From contig NZ_SISB01000026.1 of NCBI RefSeq assembly GCF_004310295.1, forward strand, positions 1 to 64,000: a stretch of 64,000 bases of DNA, in the 5' to 3' direction. Numbering within the stretch: the first letter of the stretch is position 1; each line of letters starts with the position of its first letter. The stretch is from Pseudomonas sp. BGI-2 (GTDB lineage Bacteria; Pseudomonadota; Gammaproteobacteria; Pseudomonadales; Pseudomonadaceae). Below, in pieces: positions 50,559 to 59,861 of the stretch. The position numbers and the translations under genes are program-made. The notes under the pieces were generated by a model. That model was not told the origin of the DNA. It did no database searches and saw only the letters and a program-made list of their open reading frames with translations.

Positions 50559-51385
50559 AACACCGGTCCTGCCGTTTGTTGCACGAGGCGCTCGACGAAA
50601 AACTCCAGGTGCCCACGCGGGTTGGCAGGCAACGGCCAGGTATCGACCTTCTGTGCAATGGCCTTGAACGCCAGGGAGCACTTGGAGCGCGGAAAGGCTT
50701 CATAGACGGCGCGCTGCTTCTGCACCGCTTTACGCACGCTTTCGTCATAAGGCACCGCGCCGACGTATTGTAAGGCGACGTCGAGGAAGCGGTCCGTGAC
50801 CTTGGTCAACTTGGCGAACAGGTTGCGACCTTCCTGCGGGCTCTGGGCCATGTTGGCCAGGACGCGGAAGCGGTTCATGCCGTAATCGCGGTTCAGCAGT
50901 TTGATCAGCGCGTAGGCATCCGTGATCGAGGTCGGCTCGTCGCACACCACCAGCAAGACTTCTTGCGCTGCGCGAACGAAACTGACTACCGAGTCACCAA
51001 TACCCGCAGCGGTGTCGATCACCAAGACGTCGAGGTTGTCGCCGATATCGCTGAACGCCTGGATCAGGCCAGCGTGTTGAGCCGGGCTCAGATGAACCAT
51101 GCTCTGCGTGCCGGACGCGGCCGGGACGATGCGAATACCGCCGGGGCCCTGCAACAGAACGTCGCGCAGCTCACAGCGGCCTTCGATCACGTCGGCCAGG
51201 GTACGTTTGGGTGTCAGCCCCAACAGGACGTCGACGTTCGCCAGCCCCAGATCAGCGTCCAGCAGCATGACGCGCCGGCCGAGCTCAGCTAGAGCCAGGG
51301 ACAAGTTCACTGACACGTTAGTCTTCCCGACGCCACCTTTGCCGCCGGTCACCGCGATCACCTGTACGGGATGCATGCTGCCCAT
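50555..51385 (-). CDS. fleN: Flagellar number regulator FleN (FlhG)
   Basis: This MinD-type ATPase limits polar flagella to the proper number and antagonises FleQ. It is 276 residues long. The deviant Walker A is GGKGGVGKTNVSVNL (residues 14-28), then LLDADLGLANVDVLLG and VLVIDTAAGIGD (about 120-131). It lies between flhF and fliA, as in other pseudomonads. Confidence 0.96.
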   Translation of the reverse strand: MGSMHPVQVIAVTGGKGGVGKTNVSVNLSLALAELGRRVMLLDADLGLANVDVLLGLTPKRTLADVIEGRCELRDVLLQGPGGIRIVPAASGTQSMVHLSPAQHAGLIQAFSDIGDNLDVLVIDTAAGIGDSVVSFVRAAQEVLLVVCDEPTSITDAYALIKLLNRDYGMNRFRVLANMAQSPQEGRNLFAKLTKVTDRFLDVALQYVGAVPYDESVRKAVQKQRAVYEAFPRSKCSLAFKAIAQKVDTWPLPANPRGHLEFFVERLVQQTAGPVL

Positions 51386-51501
51386 GTTATTTCTTTACCT
51401 TGTCTTGCATAGACGGAGGCCACATTACTGGCTGCGCGCTCATAAACTGAACAATGCATGGCAGACCATCGATGTAGGTACAAAAACTGTTCATTAGTAC
51501 C

Positions 51502-52836
51502 TCAGCCAACCTGCTTGGTCGGGCTGTGGTAAATATCAGCGAACATGTCAGCCATGGCTTCTTCGCTGGGTTCTTCTTGCATTTGCACGCTTACGGCGCG
51601 ACTGACCAACTGATGACGACGCGGCAGATGCAAATCATCCGGAATCCGCGGGCCATCGGTCAGGTAGGCCACCGGTAATTCATGACTGATGGCCAGGCTT
51701 AACACCTCGCCCAGGCATGCCGTTTCATCCAGTTTAGTCAGGATGCAGCCAGCGAGACCGCAGCGTTTGTAACTGTGATAAGCGGCCGTTAGGACCTGTT
51801 TCTGGCTGGTGGTTGCCAACACCAGATAATTTTTTGACTTGATGCCACGTCCGGCCAGGCTTTCGAGCTGCATGCGCAGTGCCGGATCGCTGGCCTGAAG
51901 ACCCGCGGTATCGATCAGCACCACGCGTTTGCGCAGCAAGGGATCCAGCGCCTGCACCAGCGATTGCCCCGGATCGACGTGAGTTACCGACACGTTGAGG
52001 ATCCGGCCCAGGGTCTTGAGTTGCTCCTGAGCACCAATACGGTAGCTGTCCATGCTCACCAGCGCGATGTTTTGCGCGCCATATTTCAGAACGTAGCGGG
52101 CCGCGAGCTTGGCCAGAGTGGTGGTCTTGCCCATGCCGGCAGGGCCGACCATGGCAATCACGCCGCCCTCTTCCAGTGGCTCGACTTCCGGTGTGGCGAT
52201 CATCCGCGCCAAGTGCGCCAGCAACATACGCCAGGCCTGACGGGGTTCTTCAATGTCGGTAATCATCGCCAGCAAGTCGCGGGACAACGGGCCGGACAGG
52301 CCGATGCGTTGCAGGCGACGCCAGAGGTTGGCCTGGGCCGGACGGCTGCCTTGCAGCTGATTCCAGGCCAGGGAGCCGAGTTGCACTTCCATCAGTTCGC
52401 GCAGGCTGTTGAGTTCGAAACGCATCGAGTCGAATGCACGCGGGTCCACACCGCCAGCGGCTGGCGCAGGGGCTGGAGCGGAGCGACGAGGTTCGGCATA
52501 CGTCGGCTCGATCAGCGGCTCGGCGGCGGTCAACGGCAGGCCGGCGAACAACTGGCGATTGGTGGTCTTGTCGCCTTCGGTTTCGCCTTCGCCACGCAAG
52601 CTCAATTCGGCCTGGGCGGTGACGATCCGCGACTGGGTCTTGCGCAGCTCGTCCTCGAGTTCCATGTTCGGAACACGCGGGGCCAGCGCAGACAATTTGT
52701 AATCCAGGGCAGCCGTCAGCTCGACGCCACCGGCAATCCGGCGATTGCCAATAATGGCGGCATCAGCGCCCAGCTCATCACGAACCAGTTTCATGGCCTG
52801 ACGCATATCGGCGGCGAAAAAACGCTTAACTTGCAT
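51502..52836 (-). CDS. flhF: SRP-type GTPase FlhF
   Basis: This sets the polar site of flagellar assembly. It is 444 residues long. It has an N-terminal basic region (MQVKRFFAADMRQAMKLVRDELG), a variable linker and an NG domain with P-loop VGPAGMGKTTTLAKLAARY (about residues 230-248), VVLIDTAGL and LTKLDETACLG. It follows flhA after 11 bases. Confidence 0.96.
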   Translation of the reverse strand: MQVKRFFAADMRQAMKLVRDELGADAAIIGNRRIAGGVELTAALDYKLSALAPRVPNMELEDELRKTQSRIVTAQAELSLRGEGETEGDKTTNRQLFAGLPLTAAEPLIEPTYAEPRRSAPAPAPAAGGVDPRAFDSMRFELNSLRELMEVQLGSLAWNQLQGSRPAQANLWRRLQRIGLSGPLSRDLLAMITDIEEPRQAWRMLLAHLARMIATPEVEPLEEGGVIAMVGPAGMGKTTTLAKLAARYVLKYGAQNIALVSMDSYRIGAQEQLKTLGRILNVSVTHVDPGQSLVQALDPLLRKRVVLIDTAGLQASDPALRMQLESLAGRGIKSKNYLVLATTSQKQVLTAAYHSYKRCGLAGCILTKLDETACLGEVLSLAISHELPVAYLTDGPRIPDDLHLPRRHQLVSRAVSVQMQEEPSEEAMADMFADIYHSPTKQVG

Positions 52837-52847
52837 AAACCACTACC

Positions 52848-54977
52848 TCAGCCGTTGGGCCCTACTGTCGCAACGATGGTCACTTGCTTGTTGTCAGGAA
52901 TTTCCTGGTAAGCCAACACATGCAAACCCGGGACTGCCAGTCGGCCGAATCGCGAAAGCATCGCGCGAACCGGACCGGCCACCAGCAGAATCACCGGTTG
53001 ACCTTGCATTTCCTGACGCTGCGCCGCATCGATCAACGAGCGTTGCAGTTTCTCAGCCATGCTTGGCTCCAGCAGAACGCCCTCTTCCGAGCCTTGTCCT
53101 GCCTTCTGAAGACTATTGAGCAATATCTGTTCCAACCTTGGCTCCAGAGTGATAACTGGTAGCTCGGAGTCAGTCCCTACAATGCTTTGGACGATTGCGC
53201 GGGATACGCCGACGCGCACGGCGGCCACCAACGCGGCAGTATCTTGACTCTTGGCGGCATTGTTGGCGATGGCCTCGGCAATGCTGCGGATGTCCCGTAC
53301 TGGCACCTGTTCGGCCAGCAAAGCCTGCAAAACTTTCAGCAGCTGCGACAGAGACACCACACCCGGCACCAGCTCTTCGGCCAGTTTCGGTGAGCTTTTG
53401 GCCAGCAATTGCATGAGTTGCTGGACTTCTTCGTGACCGATCAGTTCGCTGGAGTGCTTGTACAGAATCTGGTTCAAGTGGGTGGCCACGACCGTACTGG
53501 CATCGACCACGGTGTAACCGAGGGATTGCGCCTGGGCACGCTGGCTGATTTCGATCCAGACCGCCTCCAGACCGAAAGCCGGATCTTTGGCGGTAATGCC
53601 GTTGAGCGTCCCGTAGACCTGCCCCGGATTGATCGCCAGTTCGCGATCCGGGTAAATCTCCGCTTCGGCCAGGATCACCCCCATCAGGGTCAGGCGATAG
53701 GCACTCGGTGCCAGGTCGAGGTTGTCACGGATATGCACAGTCGGCATCAGGAAGCCCAGATCTTGCGACAGCTTCTTGCGCACACCCTTGATCCGCGCCA
53801 GCAACTGACCGCCCTGGTTGCGGTCCACCAGCGGAATCAGCCGGTATCCGACTTCCAGGCCGATCATGTCGATCGGGGTCACGTCGTCCCAGCCCAGCTC
53901 CTTGGTTTCCTGGGCGCGAGCCGGGGATGGCAGCAGCTCCTGTTGACGCTTGACCTCTTGCAGGGCTTGAACCTTGACCACGTTCTGCTTCTTCCAGAAC
54001 AGGTACGCACCGCCGGCCGCCACGGCCGCCATGCTGAGAAAGGAGAAGTGCGGCATGCCGGGCACCAGGCCCATGACCGCCATAATACCCGCCGCCACTG
54101 CCAACGCTTTCGGCGAGGCGAACATCTGGCGATTGATCTGTTTTCCCATCTCTTCCGACCCGGACGCACGAGTCACCATGATCGCCGCCGCTGTCGATAA
54201 CAACAGTGATGGCAATTGCGCCACCAAACCGTCACCGATGGTCAACAGCGCATAAACCCTGCCGGCATCGCCGAAGCTCATGCCGTGCTGGAAAATACCG
54301 ACGGCCATGCCGCCGATCAGGTTAATGAACAGAATCAGCAAGCCGGCAATGGCGTCGCCGCGAACGAACTTGCTGGCACCGTCCATCGAACCGTAGAACT
54401 CGGCTTCCTGGGCCACTTCCATCCGGCGCATTTTGGCTTGGTTCTGATCGATCAGGCCGGCGTTCAAGTCGGCGTCGATTGCCATTTGTTTACCGGGCAT
54501 CGCATCGAGGGTGAAGCGCGCGCTCACCTCGGAAATCCGCCCGGCACCCTTGGTCACTACAACGAAGTTGATGATCATCAAAATCGCGAAGACCACGATA
54601 CCGACCACGTAGTTACCGCCGATCACCACTTCGCCGAAGGCCTGGATCACCTTGCCGGCTGAGGCGTGACCGTCCTGACCGTGGAGCATCACCACCCGCG
54701 TGGAGGCCACGTTCAACGCCAGCCGCAGTAGCGTCGCCACCAATAGAATGGTCGGAAACACCGCGAAATCCAGCGGTCGCAAGGCATAGACGCAGACCAG
54801 CAACACCACGATCGACAAAGCGATGTTGAAGGTGAAGAACACATCCAACAGGAACGGTGGGATCGGCAACATCATCATCGCCAGCATGACCAGCAGCAAC
54901 AACGGCACACCCAGATTGCCCCGACTTAAGTCGGCAACGTTTGTGCGGGCAGTGTTGAGTAACTGAGAGCGATCCAC
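52848..54977 (-). CDS. flhA: Flagellar type III export gate protein FlhA
   Basis: This is a major export-gate component. It is 709 residues long with about eight N-terminal membrane helices and a cytoplasmic domain (about residues 360-709). The family signature RISEVSARFTLDAMPGKQMAIDADLNAG (about 145-172) is clear. The start codon appears to be GTG (54977) with AGGAACGGGG upstream. A candidate sigma-54 promoter lies about 60 bases before it. It begins the flhA-flhF-fleN-fliA operon. Confidence 0.97.
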   Translation of the reverse strand: MDRSQLLNTARTNVADLSRGNLGVPLLLLVMLAMMMLPIPPFLLDVFFTFNIALSIVVLLVCVYALRPLDFAVFPTILLVATLLRLALNVASTRVVMLHGQDGHASAGKVIQAFGEVVIGGNYVVGIVVFAILMIINFVVVTKGAGRISEVSARFTLDAMPGKQMAIDADLNAGLIDQNQAKMRRMEVAQEAEFYGSMDGASKFVRGDAIAGLLILFINLIGGMAVGIFQHGMSFGDAGRVYALLTIGDGLVAQLPSLLLSTAAAIMVTRASGSEEMGKQINRQMFASPKALAVAAGIMAVMGLVPGMPHFSFLSMAAVAAGGAYLFWKKQNVVKVQALQEVKRQQELLPSPARAQETKELGWDDVTPIDMIGLEVGYRLIPLVDRNQGGQLLARIKGVRKKLSQDLGFLMPTVHIRDNLDLAPSAYRLTLMGVILAEAEIYPDRELAINPGQVYGTLNGITAKDPAFGLEAVWIEISQRAQAQSLGYTVVDASTVVATHLNQILYKHSSELIGHEEVQQLMQLLAKSSPKLAEELVPGVVSLSQLLKVLQALLAEQVPVRDIRSIAEAIANNAAKSQDTAALVAAVRVGVSRAIVQSIVGTDSELPVITLEPRLEQILLNSLQKAGQGSEEGVLLEPSMAEKLQRSLIDAAQRQEMQGQPVILLVAGPVRAMLSRFGRLAVPGLHVLAYQEIPDNKQVTIVATVGPNG

Positions 54978-55037
54978 CGGTTTTCCCCGTTCCTTAAAGC
55001 AAACTTTTGACGCCTGAAGCAGGCGCAGGGCGGCTAC

Positions 55038-55053
55038 TGCAAGAAACCTTCCA
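55038..55053 (-). promoter_or_regulatory. Candidate sigma-54 promoter of flhA
   Basis: TGGAAGGTTTCTTGCA on the minus strand keeps the GG and GC doublets with 10 bases between and a perfect TTGCA -12 box. It is 61 bases upstream of the flhA start. FleQ/RpoN control of flhA is known in P. aeruginosa. Confidence 0.6.
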
Positions 55054-55095
55054 ACTTTTGCAGAGATGGGGAATAGAGGGCTTTATTGAGGATTT

Positions 55096-55217
55096 GTAGC
55101 AGCTGCCGAGCTTGCGAGGCTGCGTCCGGCTGCGCAGCAGCCGTTAAACCGTTGCGAGGAATGCGGTCGAGCATGACTCCGTCTCGAACGCAGCCTCGCG
55201 AGCTCGGCAGTTGCTAC
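55096..55217. repeat. Inverted repeat, 'gtagcagctgccgagcttgcg' family
   Basis: Arms of about 30 bases (55096-55125 and 55188-55217) pair with two or three mismatches. The sequence is unrelated to the other palindrome families here. It lies between flhA and the accessory gene pocket. Confidence 0.88.
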
Positions 55218-55242
55218 GCGTTTAAAGCACCAGAAATATGGA

Positions 55243-55797
55243 TCAACCCGCTGTCAGAATTTGCTCTTTGAGAATCGCGCCAAACCCAAGCTTGCCCCCA
55301 ATCATGTAACGCGTGCCTTTGTGCATTTCCAGCCCGTCTTGATTGACCAACTCCTCTTGGGCATATCCAAGCACCACCACAGTGGCAGGGGCGACTGCTG
55401 TGGCAGGGCCCACAAACTCGCCTTTCAAAAGATTCAGCGCCCATTCAAAAGGAATGATCGGCAGATCTTTTACAACGATCGGACGCTTGTCTTCCCAACG
55501 AAAATCCATCCGGGCAGTGATGTGTAGCTGATCAGCGATGATTTCGAATTGGGGCTTGGCATATCGCCGCTCCAGCCCACCCGTTGACCATTGACTCATG
55601 TAGTACCTTGGACTCCTGAAAACATTAAACAGCGCTTCTTTGTCGCGGGTATTTCCGGCAGCATCGAAAAAATAATTGTAGGAGTAGTGGTAAGCGAAAC
55701 TGGTCAGCTCAGGCCGGATAGCGTTGATCGGATTATTCAAATAGTCCGGAATGTATAGGCTGGAGATTTGCTCGAAGTTCGTGAAATCCAGGCTCAT
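55243..55797 (-). CDS. Hypothetical protein in the flhB-flhA gap
   Basis: I do not recognise this 184-residue protein. It has no signal peptide or membrane helix. Aromatic-rich stretches (FAYHYSYNYFFDAAGN, then SPRYYMSQW) are followed by a beta-like middle (FEIIADQLHITARMDFRWEDKRPIVV) and a Gly/Val-rich end. The ribosome binding site is weak. Its codons and composition are more A/T-rich than the flagellar genes on either side, which suggests acquired DNA. Confidence 0.6.
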   Translation of the reverse strand: MSLDFTNFEQISSLYIPDYLNNPINAIRPELTSFAYHYSYNYFFDAAGNTRDKEALFNVFRSPRYYMSQWSTGGLERRYAKPQFEIIADQLHITARMDFRWEDKRPIVVKDLPIIPFEWALNLLKGEFVGPATAVAPATVVVLGYAQEELVNQDGLEMHKGTRYMIGGKLGFGAILKEQILTAG

Positions 55798-55842
55798 TTT
55801 GAAAGTAACGGTGTACCCGATCGCCCGCTCGGCCGGGTTTTC

Positions 55843-56237
55843 TTACAGCCTGCCCGAGACAAACTCCAACTCCATACCCTGCAGTTTTCGATATAGACGC
55901 TCTGTCATGATGGTTCCCTCTAGAACTGACGCAAACACCCATCCTTGGCGCTCCAATCGAATGATCAGAACCTCCACTGCAAGGACATTGATCGGGAGAA
56001 TTCCCACGGGCATGACAGCGCGAGCGGGCGCTGACTGTCTACTGTCAGAGTTGACAGGTGGAGCAGGCATTTCGACAGGCGGCGCATTGCACGTGCGGTT
56101 TTTGGATGATGGAGCCACCTCCACCCACCTCTCGACCGCTCGTCGCCACTGTCAGATCTGACAGTTGCCATCAATAGCGCCTTGGAGGCCAGATAGAGCA
56201 GCCCGATGGAGCAACATACCCACAGGAAAAAACTCAT
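55843..56237 (-). pseudogene. Possible frameshifted small membrane protein
   Basis: Two frames seem to belong together. The first starts MSFFLWVCCSIGLLYLASKA at 56237, a good membrane anchor. The second runs to 55843 and contains WRRAVERWVEVAPSSKN, a proline-rich spacer, INVLAVEVLIIRLERQGWVF and TERLYRKLQGMELEFVSGRL. One missing base near 56140-56150 would join them into about 130 residues. The proposed start shares the CATG with the start of the divergent gene, and no strong ribosome binding site is visible. The downstream frame alone could instead be a short gene. Confidence 0.35.
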
Positions 56238-57516
56238 GGACTCGATCACTGCCGTTACAAACCCAGCGAATCCGAAAATTCTCGAAGCCCATGGCTCCGC
56301 AGGGGATCGACTCGACTTCGACAGCGTCTACCACCGTGATTTCATTACCGCTCAAGTCCCTCATTACTCCGGCATGGCTCGGGGTCACACCGTGACCGTG
56401 ACCTGGGGCAATCCTCGGCACATCTATAATTCAGAGGTGGTGACCGTCGGAACACCGGGGGCTATTGATATTCGAATCCCACGCATTGAAGTGATCGATG
56501 CCATCGGCCATACGGTAAAGGTCTACTACACCGTGCGCACCGCACCGGGCACCGCACTGATTCCTTCCAGAATCCTCCTGTTGCATATCAACCCCTACGA
56601 GTTCAATTTACTGGCACCAACCCTGTCGACAGATCAGAAAACCCTAAGCGTCAGGTACGTGGGTATGGTGCACGGCTACACCGTTCGCATACGCGCCACC
56701 GGCAAAACCACGTGGGAAAGCGACGAGCGCGAAGTGCAGACTGGCGTTACGCCGACCTTCACACTCCCTTCGAACTGGATCGCAGAAAATCGAGGCATCG
56801 ACACCCGGATCAATTACAGCGTTTACAAATCTGGAAGTGGGCAGCGGTTGATGTTTTCGAAGGTGTTAAGAGTGCGCATAGGAGAGCAAGTACTGCCGGC
56901 TCCTCTAATCAATATTTCTTCGGGCGGATTGGCAGGACAGGCTCTGCCTCATGACTGGCCCCACACTCGTGCGACGAACTCCGCCACGATAACTGGAGAA
57001 CCCAACAGACAAGTCAACGCCAAGCTCTCGGGAAATGCGCGATTCAGCAATGCCTCCAATGAGATCGACATGAGATTGGACTCGCAAGGCCGATCAATAC
57101 AACCGGTTTCCAACGCGTTGGCACAGACGGTTGACTTGACCGCCACCTATGGCACCGGACCAAGCATCAGGGCATCGATGATTTTTTCAGCGTCCTTTCC
57201 AGCAGATGCCGCATTGGGGAGTACAGGTGTGAGAGCCAACGTATCATCAGGGGCTGCAGCTAACGGAATATCGCCCAACCGAGTCACCTATGACACTTTC
57301 GCAATCAATCAACCTATGACTCTTAGGGCCCAAGTATCTGGCAGTGCTCGCCTACCTGCATACTCTGCTCAGATAGCGAATATCCGACTCTACCAGCCAA
57401 GTTGGGATTGCACTTTTGACGTGGTGAACACAGTCCGGGAAACAGTCACAGTGACGTTCGAGATTCTTGAACTGGGGAGCTGGACTCGATTCAGCAAACA
57501 AATGACGTTCGTATAG
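56236..57516 (+). CDS. Large beta-rich repeat protein of unknown function
   Basis: This 426-residue protein is built of Ig-like beta-sandwich units: ARGHTVTVTWGNPRHIYNSE (near residue 50), then DAIGHTVKVYYTVRT. GMVHGYTVRIRATGKTTWES and NYSVYKSGSGQRLMFSKVLRVRIG follow. The recurring pattern is 'G-H/Y-T-V-x-V/I ... Y-x-V ... G ... S-x-x-L-x-L-x-I'. There is no signal peptide. The C-terminal third (from about residue 235) is Ser/Thr/Asn-rich with a further repeat. AGGA lies nine bases before the chosen ATG. I know similar proteins only as uncharacterised pseudomonad ORFs. Confidence 0.65.
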   Translation: MDSITAVTNPANPKILEAHGSAGDRLDFDSVYHRDFITAQVPHYSGMARGHTVTVTWGNPRHIYNSEVVTVGTPGAIDIRIPRIEVIDAIGHTVKVYYTVRTAPGTALIPSRILLLHINPYEFNLLAPTLSTDQKTLSVRYVGMVHGYTVRIRATGKTTWESDEREVQTGVTPTFTLPSNWIAENRGIDTRINYSVYKSGSGQRLMFSKVLRVRIGEQVLPAPLINISSGGLAGQALPHDWPHTRATNSATITGEPNRQVNAKLSGNARFSNASNEIDMRLDSQGRSIQPVSNALAQTVDLTATYGTGPSIRASMIFSASFPADAALGSTGVRANVSSGAAANGISPNRVTYDTFAINQPMTLRAQVSGSARLPAYSAQIANIRLYQPSWDCTFDVVNTVRETVTVTFEILELGSWTRFSKQMTFV

Positions 57517-57659
57517 CCCGGTGTAATACCGGTGACTTGCAGACAAGTGCGACCTCCGCAAGGTATTGCAATGAATTGCAAAATGCTTTGTAGATGCATA
57601 TCAGTGGAGGAGCCGCGCTGGAACTTGCTCGCGACGAAACCGGATGTACCAGTACGAAC

Positions 57660-58799
57660 TCAAGAATCGCGCCGCAAATCCGGCGGAATCGGCAAATCAT
57701 CCTTGAGCGGATCCGGACGCTTGCCCTTGCCCGCGCGGTACTGGCGGATCTGGTAGACGTAGGCCAATACCTGAGCGACCGCCAGATACAACCCACCGGG
57801 GATTTCCTGCTCCAACTCCGTGGAGTAATAGATCGAACGTGCCAGGGCTGGCGATTCGAGCAGCAGCACATTGTTGGCCACGGCGATTTCACGAATCTTC
57901 AAGGCGAGGAAGTCACTGCCCTTGGCCAGCAATACCGGCGCGCTGCCTTTGTCGGGATCGTACTTGAGGGCGACGGCGTAGTGCGTCGGGTTGGTAATGA
58001 CCACGTCGGCCTCGGGGATGGCCGCCATCATTCGGCGCTGGGACATCTCGCGCTGCAACTGGCGAATGCGCTGTTTGACCTCTGGTTTACCTTCCTGATC
58101 CTTGTGCTCGTCGCGCACTTCCTGCTTGGTCATCAGCAGTTTCTTGTGGCTTTCCCAGAGCTGCACCGGCACGTCGACCGCAGCAATGAGGATCAGCCCG
58201 CAAGCCATCCACAAGGTGCTCCAGCCGACCACTTGCAGGCTGTGAATGATCGCCATGTCCAATGGCTCGTGGGCGATGCGCAGCAGATCGTCGATGTCCG
58301 CCGACAAGACCGCCAACGCCACGAATAACACGATAAAAAACTTCGCCAGAGCCTTGAGCAACTCCACCAGCGCCTTGGCCGAGAACATCCGTTTCAGTCC
58401 CGCGCCGGGGTTCATGCGACTGAACTTGGGCGCCATGGAGCCGGCCGCGAACAGCCAGCCACCCAGGGAAATCGGACCGATCAGCGCAGCCAGCAGCATG
58501 GTGATCATCACCGGCTGAATCGCAAAAAGGGCAATCTGCCCCGAATGCAGCAGGTAAGTGCCCATGGAGCGCTGATCCAGAATCACTTCCCGCGACAGCG
58601 AGAAGTTCATGCGCATCAGCTCCATCATGTCCTGCGCCAATGCGCCGCCAAAAATCAGCAGCGCACCCGCGCCGGCGAGCATGACCGCCAGAGTATTGAG
58701 TTCCTTGGAGCGCGCAATCTCGCCCTTCTCACGGGAGTCCTTTTTGCGTTTCTCCGTGGGGTCTTCTGTTTTGTCCTGACCGCTTTCGCTCTCAGCCAT
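57660..58799 (-). CDS. flhB: Flagellar export switch protein FlhB
   Basis: This is the export gate subunit that switches substrate class after hook completion. It is 379 residues long with four membrane segments and the autocleavage motif NPTH at residues 270-273 (DVVITNPTHYAVALKY). The N-terminus AESESGQDKTEDPTEKRKKD is typical. It follows fliR by three bases and ends the fliL-flhB operon. A stand-alone FlhB C-domain homologue lies at 36558. Confidence 0.97.
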   Translation of the reverse strand: MAESESGQDKTEDPTEKRKKDSREKGEIARSKELNTLAVMLAGAGALLIFGGALAQDMMELMRMNFSLSREVILDQRSMGTYLLHSGQIALFAIQPVMITMLLAALIGPISLGGWLFAAGSMAPKFSRMNPGAGLKRMFSAKALVELLKALAKFFIVLFVALAVLSADIDDLLRIAHEPLDMAIIHSLQVVGWSTLWMACGLILIAAVDVPVQLWESHKKLLMTKQEVRDEHKDQEGKPEVKQRIRQLQREMSQRRMMAAIPEADVVITNPTHYAVALKYDPDKGSAPVLLAKGSDFLALKIREIAVANNVLLLESPALARSIYYSTELEQEIPGGLYLAVAQVLAYVYQIRQYRAGKGKRPDPLKDDLPIPPDLRRDS

Positions 58800-58802
58800 G
58801 AC

Positions 58803-59588
58803 TCAGCGCGCCCGTGCCAGTTCGCGTAAAAACTGCAAGGCCTCGGAGGCCAGCGGTTGATACTGATTGATGATGTCCGCCAGCCCGACCCAGACAATGA
58901 ACAGCCCGAGCACCAGGGTCAGCGGAAAACCGATGGAAAAAATGTTCAGCTGCGGTGCGGCCCGAGTCATCACGCCGAACGCGATGTTGACCACCAGCAG
59001 CGCCGTGATCGCCGGCAGCACCAGCAACAATGCAGCACCGAGGACCCAACCGAGCTTGCCGGCCAGTTCCCAGAAATGATTGACCATCAAGCCACTGCCA
59101 ACCGGCATCGTGGTGAAGCTTTCGGTAAGGACTTCGAAGACCACCAGATGGCCGTTCATGGACAGGAACAACAGCGTCACCAGCATGGTGAAGAACTGCC
59201 CGATCACTGCAACCGAGACGCCGTTGGTGGGGTCGACCATCGACGCGAAGCCCATACCCATCTGAATCGAAACGATCTGCCCCGCCACCACGAACGCCTG
59301 GAAGAACAGCTGCAAGGAAAACCCCAGCACCGCGCCGATAAGGATCTGCTCGGCGATCAGCAAAAGCGCACTCAAATCCAGTGCATTGATCGGCGGCATT
59401 GGCGGCAGGCCCGGCGCAATCACCACCGTGATCGCCAGGGCGAAGTACAGGCGCACGCGCGTGGGCACCAGGGACGTGCCAAAGACCGGCATGACCATCA
59501 GCAACGAGCCGATGCGAAACAGCGGCAACATGAACATCGCCACCCAGGTACTGATCTGGGTATCGGTCAGCTGCAGCAGCGACGGCAT
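58803..59588 (-). CDS. fliR: Flagellar export protein FliR
   Basis: This is an inner membrane export-gate subunit of 261 residues with six hydrophobic segments. GQIVSIQMGMGFASMVDPTNG (about residues 117-137) is the family signature. It sits three bases after fliQ. Confidence 0.96.
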   Translation of the reverse strand: MPSLLQLTDTQISTWVAMFMLPLFRIGSLLMVMPVFGTSLVPTRVRLYFALAITVVIAPGLPPMPPINALDLSALLLIAEQILIGAVLGFSLQLFFQAFVVAGQIVSIQMGMGFASMVDPTNGVSVAVIGQFFTMLVTLLFLSMNGHLVVFEVLTESFTTMPVGSGLMVNHFWELAGKLGWVLGAALLLVLPAITALLVVNIAFGVMTRAAPQLNIFSIGFPLTLVLGLFIVWVGLADIINQYQPLASEALQFLRELARAR

Positions 59589-59591
59589 GGT

Positions 59592-59861
59592 TTAGCCGAT
59601 GACCTGAGGAATACTGCCGTACAGCTGCAGGATGTATTCCATGAACGTCTGCACCAGCCACGGGCCGGCGACGATCAGCGTCACCAGCATCACCAGCAGA
59701 CGCGGCAGGAAGCTCAGGGTCTGTTCGTTGATCTGCGTGGCGGCCTGAAACATCGCTACCAGCAGGCCCACCAGCAGACTCGGAATCACTAGCACGGCAA
59801 CCATCATCGTGGTCAGCCACAGCGCTTCGCGGAAGATGTCTACCGCCACTTCCGGCGTCAT
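59592..59861 (-). CDS. fliQ: Flagellar export protein FliQ
   Basis: This two-helix export-gate subunit has 89 residues. It starts MTPEVAVDIFREALWLTTMM and carries VGLLVAMFQAATQINEQTLSF (about residues 32-52), the family hallmark. It overlaps fliP by four bases. Confidence 0.96.
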   Translation of the reverse strand: MTPEVAVDIFREALWLTTMMVAVLVIPSLLVGLLVAMFQAATQINEQTLSFLPRLLVMLVTLIVAGPWLVQTFMEYILQLYGSIPQVIG

